Origin: Brassica napus | Lineage: Eukaryota > Streptophyta > Magnoliopsida > Brassicales > Brassicaceae | Reading direction: 5' to 3' | Assembly (NCBI RefSeq): GCF_020379485.1 | Contig: NC_063447.1 | Location: forward strand, 54,425,452-54,489,451 | DNA length: 64,000 nucleotides | Shown here: positions 32,599 through 45,288 of the stretch, one piece after another | How positions within the stretch are numbered: position 1 is the first letter of the stretch | Layout of the letters: every line of letters begins with the position of its first letter | The notes under the pieces: generated by a model | Database searches by the model: none | What the model saw: only the letters and a program-made list of their open reading frames with translations | Told to the model about the DNA's origin: nothing | Program-made: the position numbers and the translations under genes

Positions 32599-33468
32599 TT
32601 ATTATACACATTAGTGTTTCAACCATGTTCCAAAACGTGTTCTTTGTGGCCGATTAAATCCCGGCGAGACTCTATTCGACGGTTGGCCAAAGCGATCTTG
32701 TCATATGCAGTCACACTATTGGTTACGACAATTGTTTCTTTTTGAGTTTTGAGAGTATAAAACGATATATTAGATGATATATTATGAGTTAAAACATAAA
32801 AAGATGTAATTTCGATGAATTACGTGAAAATATCTTTATTACCGCTATAGAAATTACAGTAGACATCGTAAAATTTAGAGAAAATTATTAGGGATGACGA
32901 AGCGAATTGACCATGTTACCCTACATGAAAAGAAATATTTTTTTCGAAGAAGAAATACGAATATTTGATATCTTAACAAAAACTAGATTTATATTAAATA
33001 AATTTAATTATAGATTGTATAAGAAGCTACAATTTTATGAATTATCAATACAATTAAAATATAAACAATTTTTATCTACTTACAAATAGTCTAGGTTGAA
33101 CCATTCCATTTAACTACATTTCCTATTATTTACAATTAAATCTAACTTATTCTTATTAAATATACATATTTCCTAAAATTAAGGAATTAATTAAATAATC
33201 AATTATTTTTGAAACTAATTAATTCAATTCATATGAATACTAAAATATAAGTAACTAATATTTACGGGTTTTTCATGATATACTAGAATGTTAAATACTA
33301 AAATTTAAGTAACTAATCTTTTCAGGTGTATTAAATAGTATATGCCAAATTCAGTTATGTAGTTATCAGAAAATGGTGGTCTATTAGGACTAAAATCAAT
33401 TTTACTATTGTGCTTAATAATTTGATAGGATAAGGTATATATTAATATATATCTAATTTAAGTAGAAA
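32599..33468. other. 705-bp unit remainder and spacer copy, no gene
   Basis: 32599-32925 continues the 705-bp unit. 32940-33468 matches the spacer at 21766-22311. No gene is seen. Confidence 0.6.
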
Positions 33469-34722
33469 CTAGACTTTAACCCGTGCATCCGCCCGGGTGT
33501 TTTTTGGTTTGTAATGTCAAATATTTATTATTGTTTAGCAATTTGTTATATTTGTATATGTGTGAATAATTTGTGATCTTGATAATAGTGTATTCTATGT
33601 TGATTAAAAATGAAAGTGGATATTTAGTGGTAATTACATAGTTATGGATGTTGTTTACATCATTGGTTTTTTTGTATATATAAGTATAAAACCAATTAGA
33701 AAATATTATTATGTTTTTATTCATTAAACTGTATTGGAAAATTAATTGTAAAGTGTGATTAGCAAGTTACATATTCTATAGAAAGAAAACTGTTTCAAAA
33801 AGATCAATTTTTTACATTTTTAATCCATGTTTTATTAACTAACTAGATTTGGACCGTGCGTTACAACAACGGGATTGTGATATTTTAATGATAAAGAATA
33901 TTTCAAAAAATCATTTTGTTATAGTTTTAAGATTGTTTTTCCATATGCTATGTAAGATTTATTTATAATTAAGATTCGTTTTGACACATAAGTTTCAGTT
34001 AATATTGGTTTTTATAATCATTGTGCATAGACGATATATCATCTTTGCACTTAGAGTTAGAAAAAACATTCATACCTAAACAAAATTGGAAGTTACATCA
34101 GCCAAGAAAACTATTTATTTCAATTATTATATACTAAACCAATAAGTAAATTTTATCTTATTTTTTCCATGTTACACATATTCCGGTTTAATATGTTCTA
34201 GTACATTAAAAGTACTACGTTATGCTATAGTTCGAGTTTTTATTGTTAATTCAGTTAGATGTTGGAACTTGATTAAACAATATTGTTTATTAATATATAA
34301 ATCATTTATGCATATATTGAGATCAGTATGATGCTTGCACTGCTCGACATTCCGGTTTACTTATGTTTTCGTTAATTAAATTTCGAGGTTATGCAATAGT
34401 GCTAATTTTTAATGTTAATTCAATTTAGATGTAGCACTTGATTAAACAATATTGGTTTACTAATATATATAACCCAGTTTATGCATAACTGAGATTGTAG
34501 TGCCACGAAAGATCAAACCCATTTATGGTTTGATAAATAGAAAAAAATGAAATTATTGTGTAATCAAATCTTAATGGCCTTGTTATTCGGTTTTGTAAAA
34601 TGGCATGAAAGCCTAACAATATAATAGTTAAGTTGTAGAGATAATATCAGTGGTAAATGTTGTAAATACTAAGATGAAGTAAGGACAATTTTTTATTTGT
34701 ACTTTAGTTTTAATAGATTAGA
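33469..34722 (-). mobile_element. Helitron, 1254 bp, with a second Helitron 3' end inside
   Basis: CTAG at 33469 is preceded by AAA and followed by an ACCCG/CGGGT hairpin (33479-33498). The far end reads TCTAATCTATTAAAAC on the minus strand from 34722, a typical Helitron start. The empty site is AGTAGAAA/TTACTGAG at 22311/22312. A second CTAG with a weaker CCGT/ACGG hairpin at 33843 suggests a nested or end-to-end insertion; its own 5' end was not found. Confidence 0.7.
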
Positions 34723-35076
34723 TAATTGAAATTCAAATAATGTAATGGTCTATTATAAATTTTATAAGTAGATTTTAAATGCTTTTGCTTTAATACAACC
34801 CACCTTTTGTAAGAATGGGTCAATAATTTAATTAGTTTTAAAATATAATTATATATATATATATATATATCCAATGTGTAACAAAATATAAACTAAATAT
34901 AATATAAACATAAAACATGACTAAAATCAATAAATTTAAATGTCTAAAATGATGAGATTAACTTTTAAATTAAAATAAACAAAAAAAATCAAATCTTTTT
35001 ATAACATGTGAACAACAAAAGTATATATAAAACTAGTATATCTTTTTGTAAATAGAAATTACTAAATTATAATAGA
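34723..35076. other. AT-rich spacer, no gene
   Basis: It contains a TA microsatellite (about 34849-34870) and nothing else recognised. Confidence 0.6.
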
Positions 35077-37028
35077 CGTATACGAGTCATTGATGTTCAA
35101 ATCTATTTATCTTTTAGTACGCATCCTCTCAAATATTGATCCATACAAGGTAAAAAGTTAGTTTGACAAATATCTGTATAGCTAACTTTTGTAAAATTGG
35201 AACATCATATTCATAATATATCCACATTTATCTAAACATTAATGAATATATTAGGATACTTAAATATAGCAACTTAAGTCAAATTGGATTACATATAGGA
35301 TCACATGTCGGTTTAACCGGTAGCTGGTTCCAACGTTTAATCGGTTTTTGCGGGTTTTGTAAGATTTTTAAATAACGAGTTTTTCTTGACCTAACCAGAT
35401 TACATATCGGATCACCAAGTTTGCCAGGTTAACCAGTGGTCCGGATCCGGGTTAGATGTCAAAACACTAAATATAACGCTTCATTTGTAATATTTAAACT
35501 AGATTTCCACCCGCACAACCGTGCGGGTATATATTTTCATATTTATATATATAGATATTTGTTTTACATAATTATTATATATTTTTAATGTTACTCATAT
35601 ATTTAAATGTTTGTATAATTATGCCAAATATAATAATTTTATAGTTTTCATGTTAAATTAAAATCATCACATATATATGTTGCTTATTATATATTGTCTT
35701 ATTGAATTTGCGTTTAATTACTAAACTAAAATTTTTAATGCATGAAACAACATATATGAAAACAATTTTGTATTTAATTTATTATAATCATGATCCGTAA
35801 TTCAAATCACTAGATTTTTTTAGTAAATTTTTAATGTTTATTAATTTTATATAATAAATTACTGTATATTAAAGTTTAAGATAAGTTAATTTTTATACAT
35901 GTTTATAGTTTACAAATATTAACCCGTTCTACCAACATATTATATTTTTAGCATAAATATTTTATATTTATGAAAATAAAATATGTTAACTTATCAATTT
36001 AAAATAAATTTATCATATTTTTTTCAATATAACATTTTTATTTTAAAATGATAGATATTATTATAAAATTGATAAAATAGGATATAATTTTATTCTTTTA
36101 GTAACATTTCATTACTAATTACAAAATTAGTTGAAAATATTTATATTCAATTTATGACAATTAAGATCTTATTATAATCTTTTTCAAGAGATTTGTTAGA
36201 ATTTTTTTTTTAAAATTAAAAGATAATATGATTAAAGTAGTTAAAAATATTATGTATATTAGAATTAGTGATATACATTTAATATAAAATTTAAATGATG
36301 GTCCAAATAAAAATATCACTCATCAAAAATAATGATTTTTATTTTATTAGAAAACAAATTTGAAAAAAATAAAATAAAAATAAATATTTATTTCTAACAA
36401 AATATTTAAAAATTATTAGTAAATGTATTTGTGAAATTAATTAATTTCATTTTATTTAAATTTTCGTTTATAAACCAAAACTATATTCAATTTTAATTTC
36501 TAATTATATTTTATGATAATTTAAATTAAAACTAACTAATTTTTGAAAGTAAATTTAAAAAGATTCTAAGAAGATTTTAAAAAGATTTTGTTAGAACATT
36601 TTAAATATATTCATTTGTATTTCAAATAAAAAGATAAAAATATTAAAAGATATAATAATGAACTTATGTAAAATATGATATTTTCTAGGAATGGTCCAAA
36701 CTAAAAAAAATCACTCATGAAAAGAAGTCATGACTTCTGTTTTAATATATAAGATGTAGATACACAATTCCTCTTAGTCGAGAGACTGGCGTTCCTCGAG
36801 AACAGAACCAGACAGACTAGCAACGCATTCACAGACCCTCCTCCGCTCAGCCCCTCCTATGGGTCCGCTGATTGCTGCCTGGGATTCCTCCTTCCCCGCC
36901 TTACTACTGACTTAAAAATATATATTGATATTAAAGCCCATAAAAGAAAAGTGCAAGAGAATACAGTGAGGTCCACATTAACCCAAATGTTTACAAAAGA
37001 TCAATACAATATAATATGCTTGACATTT
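35077..37028. repeat. Left flank of CACTA 2, interrupted by a Helitron
   Basis: 35077-35498 plus 36756-37028 (695 bp) match 40433-41130 (698 bp). The right copy lacks the Helitron. The last part has a plus-strand stretch with a protein-like look (around TRQTSNAFTDPP), but its frame is broken near the start and I cannot assign it. Confidence 0.9.
35499..36755 (-). mobile_element. Non-autonomous Helitron, 1257 bp, complete, with precise empty site
   Basis: On the minus strand it begins TCTTATATATTAAAACAGAAG and ends in a perfect 8-bp hairpin, ACCCGCAC/GTGCGGGT (35509-35528), then CTAG (35499-35502). It sits between A and T in TTTAAA/TGTAGATAC. The duplicated flank at 40851-40860 shows the same sequence uninterrupted. 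It has no coding content. Confidence 0.95.
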
Positions 37029-37410
37029 CACTACAAGAAAACATATTTTTTACGAGGGCAGTATTCGAGGCTAATTCGTCGTAAACGGGGTGTTACGACG
37101 AATTAACCTCGAAAAACGTTTTGTTGTTAAACGTCCGTCGTGACGGAGGTTTCACGACGGACGTTTCGTCGTAAAGGTATTGTTACGTTTACGATGAAAT
37201 AAATTCCTCGTAAAGCAAAAGGAAAGGTTTCATCGTAAACGACATGTAACGCTTCATGGTAAAGCCCACGTAATGCTTTTGATGTAGCACACGTAAACGA
37301 ATTCGTTGTAAAGCCCACGTAAACGTTTCGATGTAAAACCCTCGTAAAAGTTTCGATGTTAATCACTCGTAAACTTTCGATGTAAACTCCATGTAATGTT
37401 TACAAGGAGT
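37029..37410 (+). repeat. CACTA 2 terminal and subterminal repeats
   Basis: After the terminal motif comes a perfect 13-bp palindromic pair (37072-37084 and 37093-37105, TAATTCGTCGTAA and its complement). Repeats of the type CTCGTAAA, CACGTAA and TCGATGTAAA follow. The first palindrome lies at nearly the same distance from the end as in CACTA 1. Confidence 0.85.
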
Positions 37411-37559
37411 TTACAATGATTCTTATTATATTATATATAATAAATTTATATTTATATTAAATATTCGAAATTTAGAATATTTTAAATTTTAAAACGAAAT
37501 ATGAAAATGAAAAACATATTTTAAAAAAGTATTTAAAAGTCATACAATAATATTTAAAT

Positions 37560-39204
37560 TCATAATACAAACCGAAATATAAAAAAACTACATATTTTCG
37601 AAGTAGTCGGTGGGGTTGCTCGCTGTTGACGGTTTGGATCAGACTCTTCGGGATCCCGTACTGGCAACCCAAGAGCGGCTCGTCTCTCACTCAACATTCT
37701 CTGCATAGTCGGGTTTCCCACCGCCATCACATCTAGCAGATCCTCAAAAGATTCTAAACGAACCTGCTGGATATCCATTCGAGCTTTCATCTGAGAATTC
37801 TCTTCATCCCGTCTCGAAGTGTATGACGAAGTTGCCCTTGCAACTTCGTTAACAGAGCCAATGCCGACTGTCCGTCCCTTCTTTTTAGAAGCCACCTATT
37901 AAATTAAAACATATATTAATATAGTTAATTATGTTAAAATATTAAAATTAATGTAAACAAAAATTTTAAGTTGTACCTCTTCGAAGATTTTGTCGACCTC
38001 TTCGGTGGTCAATGTGACGGATAATCCATCGGGAGACTGCTGGGTTAGTTGCATCTTCTGTTCTTCAATCTGAGCAGCCACTGCATGGAAGGGTTTCTCA
38101 GATGCAGAATCCAAAAAAACTCCATTGGATGTGGCGAGTCATCTTGAATAGCTCAGACAGAGATGGTAAGACTCCCGTCTTCTCTAACTACACAAAAAAA
38201 ATATATTAAAATCTAAATTAATTAAAAATTTTAAAATAAATATTAAAAACAAAACTTACAGCTTCTACACGGATTCCTGCATGAGGTTTTTGTACGGTTC
38301 TGTGAACCATGGGCAAATGACCATTTTTATCCTTCGTTCTTCGAGAAGCAGAGCACGAATTGGCCTTATCGAAGAGGGTAGCTTCCAATAGGCGATGTGG
38401 CCATCCCACACATCCGTCGTGAGTTCAGTGGGCTTTTCCTCATACCTGTAGATCTCCCACTTGTCCTTCCAATCGGAGAGAGTGTTGCAAAGGCGGGTCT
38501 TTGCCTTTGCAATGAATTCCCTCTTCACCCTCTCGGTGATTCCCAAAGACCAACGCCACTTTTGCTGAAACATAAAAAATTTGAAGAAATTACAATTAAT
38601 AATAAATATTTAAAAATAAAAAGTAATATTTAAAAGTGAAAATTTAATTAAATTTAAAAATCTTACCGCAAAACATTTAAAACAAGTGGTCTTAACGTGA
38701 TCTGGTGTCATGCTCCAGTTCAGATATGCGCCATCGTAGTAACCCTTCATCGTCTCTGAAACGCTCCGGCTAACACGGTTGTTAGCCCCAAACCTGAAAC
38801 AAAAAACAATTTAATTGTTAGAAAATAAAAATAATTTAAATTTTAATGTAATAAAAATTAATAACTTACCAAAAATTTTCTGGCGGTCTATCAGGGTCTA
38901 GAACTTCCAAACCCTCCTGTCCAGGATGGACAAGCAAATCCTCCTCCGTATATCTCGCGTTTGGTGCATATGAAGGCATACGCAAGTCTGGATGAACTGC
39001 ACTTGCTGGGGCAGGCTGAGGTGCAGCCGCTGGAGGAGGAGGTGGAGGCTTCTGCGGTGGAGGAGGAGGACTCCAAGAAACTCTCTGAGAAGTCTGAGAG
39101 TCTAGAACTGCATCGGAAGATGATGGACCGGAAGAAGATGCTCCGGAACTATCGCCAAGCAACTGAGAATAAGTAGGTGCTGCTGGTTTCCTCCTAGGAG
39201 CCAT
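37560..39204 (-). pseudogene. CACTA accessory protein (Transposase_24 type), broken copy
   Basis: Predicted exons are 39204-38870 (Pro-rich, then VHPDLRMPSYAPNARYTEEDL), 38793-38667, 38564-38260, 38187-37977 and 37895-37560. Landmarks match element 1: [50 protein letters not shown] and KKKGRTVGIGSVNEVARATS. Exon 3 is 305 nt against 312 and exon 4 is 211 against 213, so both are frameshifted. Exon 5 keeps the A-run sequence that element 1 has lost. Confidence 0.85.
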
Positions 39205-39426
39205 CTAAAAAAAAATTAAAATAAATTTAATCAATTACGATATAATTAAAATATTATTCTGTCACCTAACTAATCACCTAAACTATTATTCCGTCACCTA
39301 ACTAATCACCTAAACTAATTACATAACTAACCACCTAAACTAACTAACTAAAAAAAAAGAGAGAGAGGGGTTTACCTTAGAGGGAAAGAGCAAAGGAGTT
39401 TGGGGCCTCGATCTGCGGCGTCTCAA

Positions 39427-39432
39427 TATATA
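39427..39432 (-). promoter_or_regulatory. TATA box of the CACTA 2 accessory gene
   Basis: TATATA reads on the minus strand about 220 bp upstream of the ATG at 39204. Subterminal-type motifs (TTCGTCGTAAAC, TTACGACGAAGTTA) lie immediately upstream, as in element 1. Confidence 0.5.
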
Positions 39433-39900
39433 GAGAAAGGCATTCGTCGTAAACTCCACGTAATGTTACGACGAAGTTATCAGACCCGTGTTTTTTCATT
39501 TACGATGAAGTTACCAGGCGTGTCTTTTTTCATTTATGACAAAATTACGAGGAATCGATTTAGGACGAAGTTACCAGGCTTGTCTTGTTTCATTTACGAC
39601 GAAGTTACCAGTCCCGTGTTATTTTTACAAGGACTTTACTACGCTTAACCCTAAACCCCGAGAATGAATTCCCTAAACCCCAAAGTCACATATCATCTTA
39701 CATCATCATCTTCTTCTTTACTTTTTCATACTCTTTCTCCAACTTAAACCCTAAAACTCCAAATAATTTTTTAAAATCTAAAGAAATACATATTATGTAA
39801 AACAACATTTGTTGCACATACATTAAAATGATATAAAAACAATATTTCCTTCAACAAACATTACAATAGAGAAATACAACATTTGTTACATATATTACAT

Positions 39901-39969
39901 CACTCTAAATCGTTTTCGTTCTCATCAATATTACATCACTCTAAATCGTTTTCGTTCTCATCAATATCA
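39901..39969. repeat. 36-bp tandem duplication at the transposase 3' end
   Basis: CACTCTAAATCGTTTTCG recurs at 39901 and 39937, repeating the stop-codon region of the transposase fragment. Confidence 0.85.
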
Positions 39970-40432
39970 GTACAATCATCATCGTCGCTTCCCTCAAACT
40001 CGTCTGCACGTGCTTCATCTGTCGCATCTTCGGGAAGATCATCATATTGAAAGTTTTCCAGGTCGATCAATAGGATTTCATCAGTTTGTTGTTCAGGTAC
40101 CTAAACTTCAGTGATAGCGTCTTCTTCTTGAAAAGGCGGTTATTCTCCAGCGACAATGCGTCCATGAGGTGTAATTTTGATAGCAGTTAACCAGTTTATC
40201 CCGGAAGTTCGAAAGCGAGGATAAGGAAGGAAGCTAACTTGGTCGCCTTGTGAAGCTAAAATGAAAGGATCAAATTTGTTGTATCTTCTCCCAAAATTGA
40301 CATCCACAACACCAAATTTGTTTTACCGAATCCCTCGGTTCACAACAGGATCGAACCATTCACATTTGAAGAGGACGCATTTTAGCTTAAATAACCCCAG
40401 AAATTCCACTTCAATAATCTCATGTAAGATCC
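39936..40432 (-). pseudogene. tnp2 transposase C-terminal fragment (DUF4216-like region)
   Basis: It aligns to the last exon of the element 1 transposase (LKCVLFKCEWFDPVVNRG, KFGVVDVN, SFLPYPR, INWL, acidic tail). There are at least three in-frame stops, near 40321, 40141 and 40106. All upstream domains are absent because the element is cut at 40433-40436. Confidence 0.88.
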
Positions 40433-41130
40433 CGTATACGAGTCATTGATGCTCAAATCTATTTATCTTTTTAGTATGCATCCTCTCAATATTGATCCAT
40501 ACAAGATAAAAAATCAGTTTGACAAAATATCTGTATAGCTAACTTTTGAAAAATTGGAACATCATATTCATAATATATCCACATCTATCTAAACATTAAT
40601 GAATATATTAGGATAATTTAAATATAGCAATTTAAGTGAAATTGGATTACATATTGGACCACATTTCGGTTTAACCGGTAGCTGGTTCCAGCGTTTAAGC
40701 GGTTTTTGCGGGTTTTGTTAGATTTTTAAATAACTAGTTTTTCTTGACCTAACCAGATTACATATTGGATCACCGGGTTTGCCGGTTTAACCATTGGTCC
40801 GGCTCCAGGTTAGATTTCAAAACACTAAATATAACGCATCATTTGTAACATTTAAATGTAGATACACAATCCCTCTCAGTTGAGAGACAGGCGTTCCTCG
40901 AGAACATGACCAGACAGACTAGCAACACATTCACAGACCCTCCTCTGCTCCGCCCCTCCTATGGGTCTGTGGATTGCTGCCTGGGGTTCCTCCTTCCCCG
41001 CCTTACTACTGACTTAAAAATATATATTGATATTAAATCCCATAAAAGCAAAGTGCAAGAGAATACAGTGAGGTCCACATTAACCCAGATGTTCATAAAA
41101 GATTAATACAACATAATATGTTTGACACTT
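40433..41130. repeat. Second copy of the CACTA 2 left flank
   Basis: It matches 35077-37028 without the Helitron and ends at TTTGACACTT, the pre-insertion site of CACTA 2. The two copies differ at many bases, so the duplication is not very recent or came from a diverged template. Confidence 0.9.
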
Positions 41131-41465
41131 GTATTATCCTTTGTTCAAAAACGCGGTCTGTGTGCCCGATTAAGCAGCCACCAAAGTGAATCTCACTGTT
41201 CCTTCTTAAGATCTATTTTATATATTCTTTAAACTATATAAAAGTCCTAAATTTACGTCCGATTAATCCTTTTATAATCTCCTATTAATTGATTTGGCGC
41301 TAGGCCCTACCGACCGCACGAGTTACGTCTAGCATAATTACAAATAAGGTTGTATGTAATATGGGAACGTATGGAGCACGTGGCAGAACAGATCTCTGCT
41401 TCACAATTTTTTTGTCTCCGTCTGCAGTCGACGATGTTCAACCACTGTCTTCATCATCTTGCAGT
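41131..41465. other. Spacer between the CACTA 2 flank and the Copia 5' LTR
   Basis: It holds a patch (GATTAAGCAGCC, GGCGCTAGGCCCTACC) that resembles the core of the 705-bp unit. No gene is seen. Confidence 0.4.
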
Positions 41466-41896
41466 TGCTATATATTTAAGTGAATATGTGTAATGTTTCA
41501 TATGATCCATTGTAATTGTTTGTATGAAAAATTGCAACTATATCAATATTGCATTGCTACTATTGATGATTGTAATATTTGGTGATTAACTATATTGATA
41601 ATTGTTTTGATGATTAACTATTGTAACGCTTTACTAACCATTGCAACTCTTGATTAACCTTTACAATTCTTGGTCTATCCATTGCAAATATTATTTGAAC
41701 CACTTCATTCTCTATATAAGGATAGAAAAACAAGAAACTAGTTGTTAGTAAGAGAGAGAGATACAAAAAGTCATAGTCAAAGATCTTTGAAGAAACACAT
41801 ATAAACACTAAAGTTTTTATGTTTCTCTTGTACATTAGCATAAAACAAGAGTGAGACTTTGATTGTCTTATCATACAAAGGGATTTCGTATTTACA
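41466..41896 (+). repeat. Copia 5' LTR
   Basis: It starts TGCTATATATTTAAG and ends GTATTTACA, and is clearly diverged from the 3' LTRs at 45289 and 109. That divergence marks an old insertion, or a 5' LTR from another family member. No standard primer-binding site was recognised just downstream. Confidence 0.7.
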
Positions 41897-42559
41897 CAAT
41901 ACTTGGAATATGGTCGAAATACTCTTTAAGGAAAGTGACCTCGTGCGTGATTCATTCATTATCCAAATAATAATTCACAACTTTTCGGGTTTCAACCCAA
42001 TTAAATTTTGGTGAGAAGCTGTGCTAACAGCTTGCTATTTATTAAATAGAGTTCCTAAGAGAAAAAAAAATAGAGGTCCTAATAAAAGGAACAAACTTAC
42101 CCCTTATGAATTTTAGTATAAGAACAAAAAACAAAGTTGAACTATCTTCGAGTTTGGGGATGTACAGCTGTCATAAGGCTACTCTAACCCAAGATTAGAA
42201 CCTTGCGAGAAAGAAGGATTGATTTCTTTTTTTTATTATTATATATGCAGATAATTCCAAGGCTTATAGGTTTTATGTAATATAACATAATAATTCAATA
42301 TCTGTACATACTGTAATTGAATAAAGAGATGTAATATTTGATGAAAACTGTTTTTTTTTATCTATACATATACCAAAGGATTTGGTTCCAAATTCAAGTG
42401 AAGCTAATAAAGGAGACGAAACATTTGTTCCTCCTAAAATTCACATGTGCTTCGTAGGAGCAAGCAAGGAAGGATAGAAAAAATCATTTGGTCTTGATTT
42501 TCAAATATATTTAGTTGAGGGATCAAGAAATGAGATTGTTTCTGACACTCATATTGTTA

Positions 42560-44763
42560 TCATATTGATAATGATCCCATAATTTATAATGTGGTTATGA
42601 ACTCTCAAGATATTGCTTTTCGGAAAGAAGCAATAAATGATGACTGCCAAAATAGAGAGAAGAGTTTCGTTTATTGAATGGCTAAACCTAAGAGATAAGA
42701 CTAAGGAAACAAGATAACTTTCATAACAAGATATGGAATATTTCCAATATAGTTGACTATATCGTAATACTCCCCCTCAAGTTGGAGCGTGGAGGTCACA
42801 AACGACTAACTTGCCTAGTAGATATGTAAACTGTTGTCTTCCAAGTGCTTTGGTGAGTAGATCGGCACGCTGCTCAGTTGTCCTGACATGTGATGTAGCA
42901 ACGGTTCCGCTTTTTATCTCATCGCGAATAAAATGACAATCCTTTTCGATATGCTTGGTACGTTCGTGAAACACAAGATTTGCTGCTATGTGTAGAGCTG
43001 ATTTGCTATCACAAATAAGTTTCATAGGATCGTGATGACTGATGCCAATCGATTCAAGTAGCTCTTTTATCCAGAGAAGTTCTTGAACTGCAGCTGTCAT
43101 GGATCTATATTCAGCTTCTGCAGAGGAAAGAGAGATGCGATCTTGTTTCTTTGTTTTCCACGACACTACAGAGTCCCCTAGAAGGACGACATAGCTGCTG
43201 AGAGAGCGTCGAGTTCTTGGACAAGCACCCCAATCAGAATCACAATAAGCTGTTACGCGGAGGTCAGAGGTTGACGAGCGTAAAATGCCTTGTCATATGA
43301 AATAATACTTGGATCTTGTCAGATCTCCCACTCAGTTGCAAGCTTTAGGCTGCAAATGAATATTCAAAAGAAAGATGAAAGTTGATGGAACCATAGACAA
43401 GTTTAAATCTTGATTGGTTATTCAAAGCTATAAACAAAGTGAAGGTATTACTTATTTTGATACATATGCTCCAGGTGCTAGGATCAATTCTATAAGATTA
43501 TTTATAGCTTTGGCAGCAATTATTAACCTTGTGATTCACCTAATGGATGTTAAGACAGCATTCTTAAATGGTATTCTGGAAGAAGAGGTGGATATGAAGC
43601 AACCTGGAGATTTTATTATGTCTGGAAATGAGCATACGGTGTGTAAGTTGATCAAGTCATTGTATGGGCTAAAGCCAGCACCTAAGCAGTGGCATCAAAA
43701 GTTTTATGAGGTTGCTTATCTAGTGGTTTCAATTCAAACCAATCGGATAAGTGTTTATATAGAAAATTTGATGAAATCAGTAACAGAGTAAGCACTTGCT
43801 TATATGACTTGCTTATATGTTACATGTTGATCTTTGGTACTTGTATTAGACAAGTAGAGCATACAAAAGATTTTTTGTAATCAATTTTTTCAATGAAAGA
43901 CATAGGGGAGCCAGATGTGATTCTTGGAATTAGAATCAAACATGGAAAGAAAGAACTATCTCTAACACAATCTCATTACATTGAGAATTTTTTAAAAAAA
44001 TTCAATTTTGAGAATTGTTCTCCAATGAGCACTCCCATAGATGCGAGTGTGAAGGGTATGCCTAATACATGACAAGCAGTATCACAACTCTAGTATTCAC
44101 AAGTGATTGACTGTTTAATGTATGTCATGGCGAGCACTAGACCATATGTAGCTTATAATGTAGGGAGGTTGGTAGATTCACTAGTAATCGTAGTACTCAA
44201 CATTAGCAAGCTTTAAAAAAAGGTGCTCAAGTATTTGAAAGGAACAATTAATTATGGTTTGTCATATGTCGGATTTCCTTCGGCGCTAGAAGGATATTCA
44301 GACTCAAGTTGGATTACCAACACCGAAGATCATTCTTCTACAAGCGGTCAGGTGTTTTTTTTTTCTTGGGGGATGTGCCATTTCATGGGATTCTAAGAAG
44401 CAAACTTGCATTACAAGTTCGACTATTGACTTAGAAATCGTAGCATTAGTACCTGTTGGCAGAGAGGCAGAATGGCTAAGAAACTTTGTGTACGGGATTC
44501 CACTATGCCTGAAACCAGTATCACCAATTTCTATCCATTGTGATATTCAAGCTACCTTGGCTAAGGCCTCTAGCCAAGTGTATAATGGTAAGTCTAGACA
44601 CATGGACATTAGACATAGAAAATTACATGAGCTGATCACTCACGAGGTGATTACAGTAGAGTTTGTTCGGTCTCAACAAAATATAGCTGATCGTTTGACG
44701 AAAGGATTAGCTATGAACTTAGTAATTATTTCGGTTAAGGGGATGGGTTTGAAGTCAATTTGA
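42560..44763 (+). pseudogene. Copia reverse transcriptase and RNase H remnant
   Basis: Plus-strand landmarks in order: NSQDIAFRKEAINDD (42596), then after the nested insert KMKVDGTIDKFKS, FDTYAPGARINSIRLFIALA, MDVKTAFLNG, CKLIKSLYGLKPAPKQWHQK, SMKDIGEPDVILGI, GYSDSSW, STSGQVFF, and an RNase H tail with SISIHCD-like and YNGKSRHMDIRHRK, ending LKSI at 44763. Multiple stops and frameshifts interrupt it, and the YVDD active-site region is damaged. It is the C-terminal half of a pol gene. Confidence 0.9.
42650..43290 (-). mobile_element. Fragment of a second Copia element nested in the first
   Basis: The minus strand encodes an RNase H domain (SWKTKKQDRISLSSAEAEYR, LICDSKSALHIA, HIEKDCHFIRDEI, RADLLTKALG) preceded by DWGACPRTRRSLS. 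It is followed by a polypurine tract (CTTGAGGGGGAG) and the start of an LTR that runs to about 42650. It interrupts the host Copia between its NDD and TW(I/E)L codons. A 5' LTR and the rest of pol are absent. Confidence 0.88.
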
Positions 44764-45288
44764 AAATGTTGATTTGGGGATATCCAACTTCCCTCTATAC
44801 GAAGTTAGAAGCTGAATTCAATGTGGAAAGCCTACACTTAAAGATTGAAGCATTGTTTTAATCATCCCAAGGAATGTGTTTGGACCTGCAAGAAAGGGAT
44901 ATGTTGAAATTTTGTTCTTAATAAATACTTTGAAAAAGTGCATTTGCAGATGAATAACTAAAAGTATTTACTTATATGAGTGTGAAGTGATGCCGCTTCA
45001 GTAAGCTAGGATTTGGCTTTGTATGCGCTCATTATGGATAGGGACACATGTCTTATAATAGCGTTAAGTGTAACACTTAGAGTAGTATGGAAACACGTGT
45101 GTGTTATCTTCATGTGCCCAAAATTGGTTAAGGGATTCAATATATAGGACATCGTGATTTTTGGGCATTTGAAATGTGTAATACACTAAGTTGAAAATTC
45201 AATTTTTGAACATTTTCATTTATGCATTAGTTTAATATATATATTATTCATTTAATGAATTTATTATGGCACTTAAATGTGGGAGGAT

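Larger units (their letters stand above)
37029..40436 (-). mobile_element. CACTA element 2, 3.4 kb, right end missing
   Basis: It begins CACTACAAGAAAAC after TGACATTT. It carries subterminal repeats (37050-37410), a broken accessory gene (37560-39204), an internal repeat/promoter region (39430-39660) and the C-terminal end of a tnp2 gene. It stops inside that gene at about 40433-40436, where the left flank repeats. The junction shares CGTA between the transposase and flank sequences. Confidence 0.92.
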
